64,000 nt of DNA, taken from positions 87,056,964 to 87,120,963 of the forward strand of contig NW_022098076.1 of the NCBI RefSeq assembly GCF_002288925.2. The letters are read 5' to 3'. The notes beneath the pieces were generated by a model. That model saw nothing but the letters and a program-made list of their open reading frames with translations, was not told where the DNA came from and did not search any database. Shown here piece by piece: positions 1 through 10,714 of this stretch; position 1 is the stretch's first letter, and every line of letters starts with the position of its first letter. The stretch is from Delphinapterus leucas. Its lineage: Eukaryota > Chordata > Mammalia > Artiodactyla > Monodontidae. The position numbers and the translations under genes were made by a program.

Positions 1-150
1 TTAATACACAAAATGCTTGCCATGAAAGTGCTCCACACTTGCTAGTTATGAGCCACAATTTGACTCTGAGCTTCCTAGCAGCCCATGCAAAGAAAGAAAC
101 AAGACCAGCTGTTTTACTCACGATGTCCATTAGGTGAAAAACAAATCAGG

Positions 151-360
151 GGGATTCCCTGGTGGCGCAGTGGTTGAGAGTCTGCCTGCCGATGCAGGGG
201 ACACGGGTTCGTGCCCTGGTCTGGGAAGATCCCACATGCCGCGGAGTGGCTGGGCCCGTGAGCCATGGCTGCTGAGCCTGCGCATCCGGAGCCTGTGCTC
301 TGCAACGGGAGAGGCCACAACAGTGAGAGGCCCGCATACCCCCGCCCCCGCCCCCAAAAG
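151..360 (+). repeat. CHR-type SINE
   Basis: tRNA-derived cetacean SINE beginning gggattccctggtggcgcag, with a C/A-rich tail. Target duplication acaaatcagg at 141-150 and 361-370. Confidence 0.92.
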
Positions 361-370
361 ACAAATCAGG

Positions 371-1792
371 TGCTTAATTCCAAGACCAGAAAAGAATTTC
401 TTCCATGTGTTGCCATAGTGAACAAGGGGTCCCACTGAACACACAGATCTGGCAGTGAAACCCGTGTTTCCATGCACTCACTGAGCCCATCCTTCTGAAT
501 CTTTGATCCATCCCTCTGGGCAAGAGAAGTGCTGGCTGGGAACTGGTCTGATCAAGAAATGTTATCATAAGATTAATATTTAGTGGTCACCTCGTTCTAT
601 ACCAGGCTCCCTGTGGACAATGTTCATGAAGTCACCCACTGTTCATATCCCCAAAACACACTTCCTAGATCTCATCAGCTGGAGACTAAGGGGCTGAGAA
701 CGTGCACAGAATGAGACATATAGGTACAGGAGCGGGGAGTCCATGGTGAGCACTGGCCCTCAGGTCCAGCCCCACGGACACAGCTGGCATTGTATTTGAC
801 AGTCTGTAAAGGGTGCTCACTCTGAGCCTTGGCTGAGGAATAAGGATGCCTCCTGTGATTACTGACCTTTCATCCACTCTGACCTCGAGGGGCCTGGCAG
901 GTAAAGGGTGCCTGGTTGGTTGAGGTTGGTACATTCACGATATCCTAGGGGAGGTACGGTCCCATTCCATTCTCAGAGTCCCTGGCCACTTCCTGGCCAC
1001 TCTTGGCCAGCACCATTCTACCGTAAGGCTGGATCTGGGGAGACTCAGGCTCAAGCTCTAACTTCATCTGGCCAGACAGATTTTAAAGGAGGACCAAGTT
1101 GAGTGGCTTCAAGATCACCCCGTCCTTATAGCACAGGTCAGCTGTTGTTTCTTCTCTGCCCTACCAGACTCTCAGATGTTGACAGAGCCTCACAAAGTCA
1201 CCTTGAGCCCATGGCCATGGGCATGGCAGCAGGTGCAGACGCCCTCTTTGAGGTTGCAGGTTGAGGCCACATTCTGCCCACATTGTGCTGGGCTAAGGAT
1301 GCAGACGTGCAGACCCTGCTCAGTGAGCTTGTCTGCCGCTCCTGGATGCCAAGCAGAGCTGACTGGTGCCCGCGCTTCACACAGATGTCCTTTCAGTTGT
1401 TGCTCCCGGGTCTTCAACCATGTGCCCCTCAGTGGATGGGTAGAGGAGGGATGGAATAGGATGGCTGAAGGGCGGCCTGAGTACAGGTGTCTACTGATGG
1501 AGGATTACCTCCCTGCCGCTGCCCCTCACTCAGCCAGTGCAGGTGTGCCCTGGGGGGCTGCCCACTCCTCCTCCTGACACCAGCGAACCATCGTGGGCCC
1601 AGCAGGGGTACTGTAGGGGCTTAAGCCAGGGTCTCTGGCTCAGCATCCCCTCCCAGGCTTCTTAACAAACCTTCATTAGACCCCTAGAGTTCAGGGAAAA
1701 CTGAGATGCTTAACCCCCAGAAGGACACCAGCTGTCACACAGATCTGCACTCCCAGTGCCCTTATGGGAACCAGTCCTGGCCAGGTATTCGA
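371..1792. other. Intergenic, nothing supported
   Basis: No gene recognised. The open frames here, including 1176-1577 (+), show no family signature. Composition is ordinary with a GC-richer part at 1200-1600. Confidence 0.5.
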
Positions 1793-2410
1793 TGAAGGGA
1801 AGCAGAATATGCCACCCCAAAATGTGCCACTTTGGCGTGTGGATTATTTTGAGGTGAAGGCAATGAAGACCCAGCAGACTTAGGGGAAGCTTTTAACCTC
1901 TCCTCTTTTTTTTTTTGGCCACACTGTGCGGCATGCAGGATCTTAGTTCCCCAACCACGGACTGAACCAATGCCTCCTGCTTTGGGAGCATGGAGTCTTA
2001 ACCACTGGACTGCCAGGGAAGTCCTTCCTCTCCCGTAACTGCCTAAAAGATTTTAAAAAGGAAGCCTGTACCAAAAAGACAGCTATTACCAGAGATAACT
2101 TTTTTTCTAATCTGAAAGACTTACCTGCATGGCGGGGCAAACATCTGGTTGCCAACCACCTGCTCTTCTCATCTTCCTGTGAATGGCCCTCCTCCCCTCT
2201 GGAGCCCCAGGCCCCTAACCCTTTCCTCAGCCCAGGATGGCATGTAAGCCTCCATCGCCCAACTGCCTTTGCATCTCCTGTCTTTGTGGGGCTCCGGTAT
2301 GCACATAATTAAATTTGTTTTTCTCCTATTAATTTGTTGTCTGTCGATTTAATTACTGAACCAGCCAAAGAACCCAGAATGGAGGAAAGGAATCCTTTTC
2401 TTCCCCAGCA
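1793..2410 (+). mobile_element. ERV-type solo LTR (with SINE insertion)
   Basis: TG...CA-bounded block containing gccaccccaaaatgtgccac, then catctggttgccaaccacc, then an attaaa poly(A) signal near 2306 followed by a U5-like end (gaaccagccaaagaaccc ... ccccagca). The layout is that of a mammalian retroviral LTR. No internal coding region is adjacent. A SINE interrupts it at 1904-2026. Family not assigned. Confidence 0.65.
1904..2026 (-). repeat. Short tRNA-derived SINE inside the LTR
   Basis: Poly-T start, ending aaccactggactgccagggaagtcc. Flanked by cctctcc (1897-1903 and 2027-2033), a probable target duplication. Confidence 0.85.
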
Positions 2411-2474
2411 ATGAGGAAATGAAGTCCTAGCACACTGGTGCCCTGTCTTGTCATCCAGCAGCCAGGACACAGAG

Positions 2475-3160
2475 GTGAAACGGCTAGGTGGTACTTTGCG
2501 GGGCTCCAAGGAGCTCTGGTCCTTTATGTCTCAGCAGAGAAAGAATTCAGTGAGAGGCAAAGTAACAGATAAGAAATGACTTATTACAATAGGATGCTTG
2601 TGAGGGTGAGAGGGTGCCACCCTAAGAACTTAGTGGGCTACAGTTTTATAATCAAAGGAAAAGTGGGGAGGGGGAAAAGACCCCCCTCTTCCTCATTCTT
2701 GAGTAGACATCACACTTCCATCATCAACTCCTTCTCCAGGTTGGGCAGGGGAGTTCTCTTGTCCCTACATGGTCAAGCCAGGACTGTCGTGGCACTATGA
2801 AAAAACTGTTTCAGGTCTCAGTACAATGAGGGTCTTTCACTTTGAAATGTCACCTTTCCATAAATTATTGTGTTTTTATGTGTGCAGAGAACATGTCCTA
2901 GGGATCATTAACTTACTGAGCTCACTGGGCAGGATGTGGGTCTCATGCCACCATTGTTTTATTGTTTTGGGGCATGTCTCACGCTTCTGTTGCACAGTTT
3001 TTTTGCTAAGCAGGCCTGCTTGGTTTTGTGGTTAAGCAAACCTTCTTTCTTGAGTGATCATTAACTTCCAGGGGTCTCCCATACTTTTTGTTTACTTACA
3101 ATCCCCTAGTGGGATTAACTATTTAATCACCTAATTTGTCCCTTTACCCTGTCCCTGTCA
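2475..3160 (-). mobile_element. Possible second LTR, opposite strand
   Basis: On the minus strand the end near 2475-2560 reads like an LTR R/U5 (ctttctctgctgagacataaa, gagctccttggagccccgcaaag). Boundaries and family are uncertain. Confidence 0.35.
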
Positions 3161-3410
3161 GAGGGGGCTGCTCCACCATGGGGCCCACAGTTCCTCGTTG
3201 GACCCAGGCTTTGAATGTACTCCCATGCCTCCTCCCACCCCAACCTCATTCCTCTGTGGTCCAGGGGCTCCCCCAATTTCCTTTCCCTCCATGGTATTCC
3301 TCACATTTAAGATCTTTTTTCCTCTATCTGTCTCACCAGGGAGCCCATAAAGTCTCCCCAGGTCCCACCTTCCTCACAGCTCCCAAAACAATTGTCTTGG
3401 GGAGAAAAGA

Positions 3411-3580
3411 GAGTGTGGAAGGACAAAAGAGAGGAAAGAAAGAGGGAAGGAAGAGTGATGATAAGGGAGAAAAAGAAACGGTGGGGACACGGGAAAGGGG
3501 GAGCGGAAGGAAGGGAGGGGAGGGGAAGGAAGAAAAGGAGAATAGGATGAAAGAGAGGGAGAAGAGAGGCGAAAGAAAGC
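3411..3580 (+). repeat. Purine-rich low-complexity tract
   Basis: Almost pure A/G for about 170 bases (gaggaaagaaagagggaagg and similar). It produces spurious Lys/Arg/Glu-rich open frames. May adopt triplex-like structure. Confidence 0.85.
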
Positions 3581-4056
3581 ACCAGCAACTCAACCAAGAC
3601 TACTCCTTGTTTTCCAAATCAGCACTTTTCTGTCACTCTTCCTCCCAAGTTCTGCTTGAGTGAACATGAAGAAGCAAACTGTTTCAGAAATCCCAGTTTC
3701 ACTTTACATCTCCATCGATAAACCAGAGAAACAAGAAAAAGCCTGGTTGTTTTATGATTTTTAGGGCTTGGACAGAGGGGGGGAAGAAATATCCTTGGCA
3801 TCCTGCCTTTTTCCTAAGGTCTTTGTAATTTCGTGTTAATTTGCCATGTAAATAATACAGGTAAAGATAAACTTCACTAGCCCTGGACTCTGACCTTTGT
3901 TTAATGCCCCACCCCCTGTCTGATCTATCCTCCAACCCACCACTGGAAAGTTTGGTATTGTTACCTGGAAATTTAGAGCCAGAGAATAAATAGCTGGAGA
4001 GGCAGAGCGTGTTGGTTTTAGACAAGCCTCACGAGAAAGTACAAAAACACCAGCAC

Positions 4057-4158
4057 AGGGACTTCCCTGGTGGTCCAGTGGTTAAGGCTCTGCACTTCCA
4101 ATGCAGAGGGCACGGGTTCGATCCCCCATGCCGTGCAGTGTGGCCAAAACAACACAAA
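4057..4158 (+). repeat. Short tRNA-derived SINE
   Basis: Starts gggacttccctggtggtccag. Flanked by a 16-bp target duplication acaaaaacaccagcac at 4041-4056 and 4159-4174. Confidence 0.92.
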
Positions 4159-4571
4159 ACAAAAACACCAGCACCTCTGAGATTTCCTCTCTAATCAGCT
4201 GATAAGTTTTCCTCTCTTCCTCAGAAAGGTAACCAAATGGGGCCAATCCCTTTTCCACTTACCTGGTAGGGCTCCCAGCCACTCTGCCGCCCTCCCAGCT
4301 TATGCCCACCCAAGCTGTGCTTTGCAGGCACCACACTGCACCGTTTACTTAGACAAGAATAATTTAAACAAGTGATTTAATCCCTCTTACTCCCTATTGT
4401 TGAGCACGCCTGTATTTATTTCTCTTCTTGTTGGAATGTTTCCTCTAACGGTGCTTTCAAAGAGGGGCTGTATGTGATAAAGGCGTTATCTCCTGTATAT
4501 GCCTGATAATTTAGCAAAATCTAGCTTCAAAGTTCTTTCTCTTTGATACTTTAAAAATATTATTCAACTAT

Positions 4572-4698
4572 CTTTTTTTTTTTTTTTTTTGGCTGCACCA
4601 CACAGCATGTAGAATCCTAGCTCCCCAGCCAGGGATAGAACCTGTGCCCCCTGCAGCGGAAGTGCAGGGTCTTAACCATTGCACCGCCAGGACAGTCC
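4572..4698 (-). repeat. Short tRNA-derived SINE
   Basis: Long T run, then ggctgcaccacacagcatg, ending accgccaggacagtcc. ctatctt repeats on both sides. Confidence 0.85.
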
Positions 4699-6880
4699 CT
4701 ATCTTCTTAAATCCAGCGTTACTATTAAAGAAATCTGAAGTCGATTGAATTTTGTTCCTTCCTCAGCCCTCTGCTATCCAGCTGCCTGGAACACAGAGGT
4801 AATGACTGGAGCTTTAGCTGCGAGTTTGAATCATGAAGAAGAGATGGGGGAATAGTGATCTGGAATGCAACCTGAGTCTTCAAAGACCTAGTAAAACAGA
4901 GCTACTACATCAGCCATAAACTGTCCACCTCCAAACTTCTACAAGAGAGAAAAATAAACTTTCATTGTGTTTATGCCACTGTTATTTGTAGTCTGTGTCA
5001 TTAGCAGCTGAAATGAATCTTAATTCATTTATTGATTAAATCTGTACTGGCTTATACTTTCCAGAAATCTGATTAAACTAATAGCTTTCACTGTTTTCTT
5101 ATAACAAAGGTATCCCATTTATTTTATATAGTTAGAAAATACAGATAAGCAAAAAGGACAAAATAAAAATTACCTGTCATTCTTACTATCCAGAGATGAG
5201 TATGACTACTTTTTGAATATATTCTTCTGGACACAGACACACACACACATATTGTTTTAATTTTAGAAGATTAGGATCATCTGGAAAGGACTTCTGTTTC
5301 TCTCCCACACACCACAACCCAACCACCTGCGGCCTCCAGGAAGGTAGGGTGGGGGAGGGCATGTCTCATAGTTTTTAGGTTTGTTTCTCAGTCCTCTTCA
5401 ACCTCCTTCTTGCTTCCGTGGCATCTTCAGGATTGTATTCACGGGAATGGGCCAGCATCTCAAGCACATTACCGTAGTGTCAGCCCTGCATTATTTTTTT
5501 CATTGCACCGATCACTGTCTGAAGCCGTTATTTATGAATTTACTTGTTTCTCGTCTTTCTCTCCCAGCGTCCACTAGACCGTCAGCTCCACAAAGGTAGG
5601 AACCTGGCCTGTTCACAGCTGTCTTCCCAGCACCAGCACAGTGCATGGTAGAGATGTTCCATAAATACAGATTGGTTGACTGAATCACTGAGCTGGTGCT
5701 GGAACCCAACCTGACTCCAGCCCAGGGCTTCTTGCTCCATATCTTGTGTTTTTCCCACCCAAGCCCCTGGATATCCATCATGGGCAGAGATGGTATAGAG
5801 AGGCACAACAAAGCCCACAACAAAGATATGGGGTCCTTCCCCCCAACATTGGCTATACCACTGTAGGATGATCAGACTTAGGGCAGAGCTGCTTGGATAT
5901 GTTTGAATCCCCACTGCTTGCACACAGGAGGTGCTCAGAAAAGGTTTGCTTTATTGAATGGACATACAAACTCTCCAGGAGGAGATGTTTCAACATAATT
6001 ACAGGGGGCAGGAAACAGAGTAATTACAAGAGCAGATTGTGGGTTATACAGTGAAGGAGAGAGCTGAGTATTAACAAGTTATTGACCCAAAGGGGCCTTT
6101 GGTTTATACCGAGTAATAGAGGAGAGGTAAAGAGCGTTGACCAGCGCTGCCCAATGCCCTAGCCACTCACTTCAAGTGGTTATTTACACTTAATTGAAAC
6201 GAAATAAAATCTAAATCTTGCACTAGCCAGATTTCGAGTGCTCCATAATAGCCACATACAGCTAGTGGCTACTGCATTGGACAGTGCAGATAATATAAAA
6301 CACTTCCATCACCACCAAATGTTCTATCGGACGAAGCTGGCTTAGACCCTTAGAATGAAAGGAAATGCATTCCTGCTTCTGACCTGGCCTACTGACATCC
6401 TCTTGTCCCCCTCCTGCAAACATAGATCAGAACACCATCCGTGCCCCACATCTGCCCCCCTAGACTTTCTGTTCCACAGGGAGCAACACGATCTGCCTCC
6501 ACTTCCCAGTGCAGAGGACAATGCCCTGCAGGTCACGAGGACTTGTTGAAACAATGAGCCCTCAATTAGTTTTCTAAATGCTGAAGACCCAAAAGGTGAG
6601 TCAAGGACAGAAGTAACAGAAGAGACCCCTGCTTCCCTTCTTTTCTCACCTCACTACCCCCTTATCTGGTGCCCTGCCCCACCCGCCAACTTCACTTCAA
6701 AGCAGCAGTCACCGGCAGCCCGGCCTCCAAAACTTCCTGTCCCCGAACCATGAGAACTCAGAAATCTATCTGCTCCAGGCCTCAGACCAATCTAGCTTGT
6801 GAAGGTCCATTTGCTCACATGATAATTTTCTGTCTTCCTCTACCTTCGGGTCCTGTACACCTAGTAGGTGTTCAATAAAT
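4699..6880. other. Intergenic with ancient repeats
   Basis: No gene recognised. About 5570-5690 (+) reads like the 3' end of an L2 LINE (cagctccacaaaggtagg ... ataaatacagattggttgac), and 6800-6880 resembles another. 6138-6292 is a DNA-transposon relic listed separately. Confidence 0.5.
6138..6292. mobile_element. Ancient nonautonomous DNA-transposon relic
   Basis: Reads gcactagccagatttcgagtg ... agtggctactgcattggacag. It shares these parts with the copy at about 19795-20275. Family name not asserted. Confidence 0.5.
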
Positions 6881-6909
6881 GTTGGATGGATGGATGGATG
6901 GATGGATGA
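6881..6909 (+). repeat. (GGAT)n microsatellite upstream of C2orf72
   Basis: Seven or so units of ggat/atgg. It follows a stretch (ctagtaggtgttcaataaatgttgg) that looks like the 3' end of an L2 element. The units create several ATG triplets, one frame of which is open into C2orf72. Confidence 0.9.
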
Positions 6910-6929
6910 ACGGCTCAGTTTCCCCGCGT

Positions 6930-7960
6930 CTGCCGCAGGGACTGCGGGAGGCGCCACCATTAGAGGCCTGGGGGAGAGCCTCCGCTCCGGCCCAGCAGCC
7001 GGCTGGAGCTGGGCGATCCCGGCCCGCGGGCCGGGGGCCGGGCGGGGCGCAGCCCTCGGGGGCGTGTCCTCCCGGCCGCCGCTGCCGACGCCGTCTCCGC
7101 CGCCGCCGCCGCCGCTGCCCCCTCGAGGCAGGCAGCTGGCCAGGCAGGGCAGCAGCGGCCGCAGAAGGCGGGAGGCGGCGAGCATGGAGCGCGAGCTGGA
7201 GGCGCTGGCTGCTCGGCCCGCGCGCCCGGCTGAGCCGCCCTTCCAGGCGCTGGTGGAGGCGGCGGGCGGCTGCGGGCAGGTGTTGCTGGTGGGCGAACTG
7301 TGGGAGCGCGAGCAGAGCCGCGCGCTGCTGTGGGACTTCGCCCGGGCGGTGTTCCCGCCCCAGCAAGCCGCGGGCAAGCCGAGCGGCGAGGCGGCCGAAG
7401 GCGCGGGGCCCGGGGCGCCGGGGGCGCAGAAGGTGCCCGCGACCCGGGCGCGCGCCATCCGCTCACCGCTGGTCTTCGTGCTGTGCCGCGCGTCATCGCT
7501 GGCAGCCCGGGAGCCGCGGCGCCACCTGCGGGAGATGCTGCGGGACGTGCGCAGCCGGCGGCGGCCCGGCGCGGCGTTGGTCGGGGTGCTGGTGGCCGAG
7601 GCGGAGCCCGTGGACGTGGTGGCTCCGGAGCTGCGGCTACTGGAGGCGCTGCTGCGCACGGTGTTCGGCCGCCAGGCTGGAGGCCCGGTGCAGGCGGCCG
7701 CCTACTGCCCCGGCCACCCGGCTTCCAACTTGACTGTTCAGGCGGCCGCCTGCAGGGCCCTGCAAGCCGCCGGGCGCTTGCGACCAGGTGAGTGGGCTCT
7801 AGGTCCCGGACGGCGTGGGCGGGCGGCGGCTGGGGGAAGGCCAGCTTTTTTGGCCAGCGCCCCCCTCATGGTACACCGAGGTAAACTGAGGCCAGGAGAG
7901 AGGAGGTGCCTAGCACTAGGCCTCCCAGGTAGGGCGGAGCGGGCCCTGGGCAACGGGCCG
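6930..7960 (+). promoter_or_regulatory. CpG island over the C2orf72 5' end
   Basis: Dense CpG and GC from about 6.93 to 7.96 kb in otherwise ordinary DNA, covering the presumed 5'UTR and exon 1. It includes a (CCG)n-rich run at about 7078-7120 before the ATG. No TATA box is evident. Edges are by eye. Confidence 0.75.
7184..7787 (+). CDS. C2orf72: C2orf72 exon 1 (coding part)
   Basis: 604 nt, very GC-rich, inside a CpG island. It runs from the ATG to a strong donor (ccag|gtgagt) and leaves one base of a split codon. It encodes about 201 residues, including an alpha-helical-looking stretch rich in Leu/Arg/Ala (around residues 110-160). The long minus-strand frames over this exon are GC-driven shadows. 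Confidence 0.9.
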
Positions 7961-10667
7961 AGTCTGTCCCGGGTGGATCCTGAGTGCATGGGATTCTGAG
8001 TGCTTAGGAAAGCCGAGGAGGCAAGCAGAAGGCAGGGGAGGTTGGTGGAAAGAGGGCTGGACTGAGCTGGGCAAAGATCTGGGATTGGGGGGGGAGGGGA
8101 GGAGGAGACGGGAAAGCCTTGGGATGCACCAGTTTCAAGGTGGGAGGAGGACAAAATTGGGACTAGGGGGATATCCGGTGACAGGAGCTTCTAGGACGCG
8201 CACAGCTAGGGATGCGCTAGAGACGCGACGGTGAAACGCCGCGGGGTCAAAAGAAGGCAAGGAATAAATGCTGGGGACTTGGAGGTGAGGGGAGAAAGGA
8301 TGTGAGGGACTGAGGGCCTAGAGTTTACCAGTCCTTCTTGGCTACCCACTGCAGTGTCTCCCTCGCTTCCCTCCCCACTCTCCTGAAGTGTGGGGAGGGG
8401 AGTACGGGTCTTCTGCCAGCCCCAGTGACTGCTGCCATCAGCAAAAGGGTCTGAATCTCGTCCATCCGGGTACACAGGGTTTTACAGAAGGTTTCCAGTG
8501 CCCTGAGATTAAAATATGGATGTTAAGTACAGCTGGATCTGGCAAAAGCTGTGAAATGCCGGAGTGATTTAGCTTCTAGCTTCTAGCTTCCTTCCCCCCA
8601 CTCCTCTCCAGCACCTGCCGCCCTCCAAGCTTTCCAGCCTCTGCCAACCTTCTTGCTAAAGAGTTAATGACGACAGAGGCTGTGTTCCGCCTCCCTGGGC
8701 ATTGGTGTGTTAACTCAGCAACTGGGTGATGCCAAACTTACAGGGGTCGGGGGTGGGGCTTTTCCTGCAAGGAGACCTGGTACCTCTGATGTCACAAATG
8801 TCACAGACTTACCTGCCAGCGTGGCCTGCCTAGGTGAAGACCATTCCTCTCAGCTGTGGAGCCTGCCCTAACCTTCCCCTCCCCTTCCCACAACTCTTCT
8901 GTTGAGTCTGTGAGGAAGCCAGCTAAATTTGAAACTCAAGGACCAGCATTCTGAAAGACACGGAGAACATCCTGAGGTGGATAGTCATTCGGGTTGTTGC
9001 TGCCGGCACCTTTGCTGACCTGGCCCCATGGGGAAAATTTTCTGTCCCCTAATGAGCCTGTGCCTAGAAATTCTCTGAGCCCTTTGTCTCTTAGACATCT
9101 CTTATTCCCAGGGAACAACTTTTTTTTTTTTGAATTTTATTTTATTTATTATTTTATACAGCAGGTTCTTATTAGTTATCCATTTTATACATATTAGTGT
9201 ATACATGTCAGTCCCAGTCTACCAGTTCATCCCACCCCCCCATCCCCCACCCCCAGGGAACAACTTTTAATTCCTCAGAGCCAAGCTTGCTCTGGGCTCC
9301 TAAACTTTTTTTACATTGCAGTTGCCTCGGAGAGAAAAGCCTTTTCTTCCATCCTCCTTTTCCTGACCAATCCCATCTCACCATTCAGGACTGGACTTCC
9401 TCCTCCAGAAAGCCTTCCCTGACCCGCCCACTCCATTTGCAATTCACAAATGAAACCCGAACCTGCTTCTGCGTGGTTTTGTCACTTTCCCTTGTGAGCT
9501 TAATCACCACTGTATTCCCATTTCCTGACACCCTGCATGGCATGCAGAATCCTTGCCTCTTTTTAAACACTAACATTTCAAATTTTTAACATTTTGCAAG
9601 GGAATCATTCTATATATTGTGTTAAAGTCGATTGTACTTTTATCAAAACATACTGAACATGAAACCTTTCATTAATGACTAAAGGTCACGGGTGTAATTA
9701 TAACTCATTGTCCAGTAATTTCTTCCAGCCTTTTGCGGTGGGTTACGCCATGGATTCATGCTGCTGAGGTTTTGCTAGTGCTTGCGGAGCTTTCCAGTCT
9801 CTTTCCTCACTGTCTGATGGCTGTTCTTATACTTTTAGGTTGCCTGCCTCTTGGTAGTGCTCTTTTACCCAGTTTATGCTTAATTCAGATGCATTTTGGT
9901 TGAAAAACAAGGACCCAATCTTTTTAGAATTGGGTACAGATTAAGAGTAAATTGGCCCCAAGTAAAGAATTACGAGAAAGGATTTTCTGTGTCTTGGCTC
10001 TCTGGAGTCCTTTTTTAAAACTTTGTTCCAGTTGACCTTATTCCAGATGGTTAGGGATCTCAAGTAATCCCCAGATAACTGAGGTGGTACTATAATAAGG
10101 AAACTCGAATCAACATATAATTGTTTTGTGTGTGATTATCAAAAAAAGATTAATTCTATTTCTATTAAGAAATAGTTTGATGGCCATTTCAAGAATAGTT
10201 GAATGGCCATCATTAAAAAATCTACAAATAATAGGGACTTCCCTGGCAGTCCAGTGGTTAAGATGCCGCACTTCCAATGCAGGGGGCGCGGGTTTGAACC
10301 CTGGTAGGGGAACTAAGATCCCACATGCTGCGTGGCCCCCCCGCAAAAAAGTCTACAAATAATAAATGTTGAAGAGGGTATGGAGAAAAGGGAGCCCTCT
10401 ATACTGTTGGTGGGAATGTAAATTGGTGCAGCGATGATGGAAAACAGTATGGAGTTCCTCAAAAAAATAAAAGTAGAGTCGCCCTATGATCCAGCAATTC
10501 CACTCCTGGGTGTATACCCAGACAAAACTATAATTCGAAAAGATACACGCACCTCTATGTTCATAGCAGCACTATGTACAATAGCCAAGACATGGAAAAA
10601 ACCTAAATGTCCATTGATAGATGAATGGATAAAGATGTGATATATATATATATCACATTGTGTGTGT

Positions 10668-10714
<47 letters not shown>

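Noticed and set aside
1176..1577. 133-codon plus frame
   Set aside because: No recognisable domain, no splice or promoter context and an overlapping minus frame of similar quality.
3136..3663. 175-codon plus frame rich in Lys/Glu/Arg
   Set aside because: Produced by the purine-rich low-complexity tract at 3411-3580.
6766..7659. 297-codon minus-strand frame over C2orf72 exon 1
   Set aside because: GC-rich shadow of the real exon (Arg/Ala/Ser/Pro-rich, no family signature).
6879..7791. Other long plus frames in the C2orf72 CpG island
   Set aside because: Alternative frames of a stop-poor GC-rich exon; only the frame that splices to exons 2 and 3 matches the known protein.
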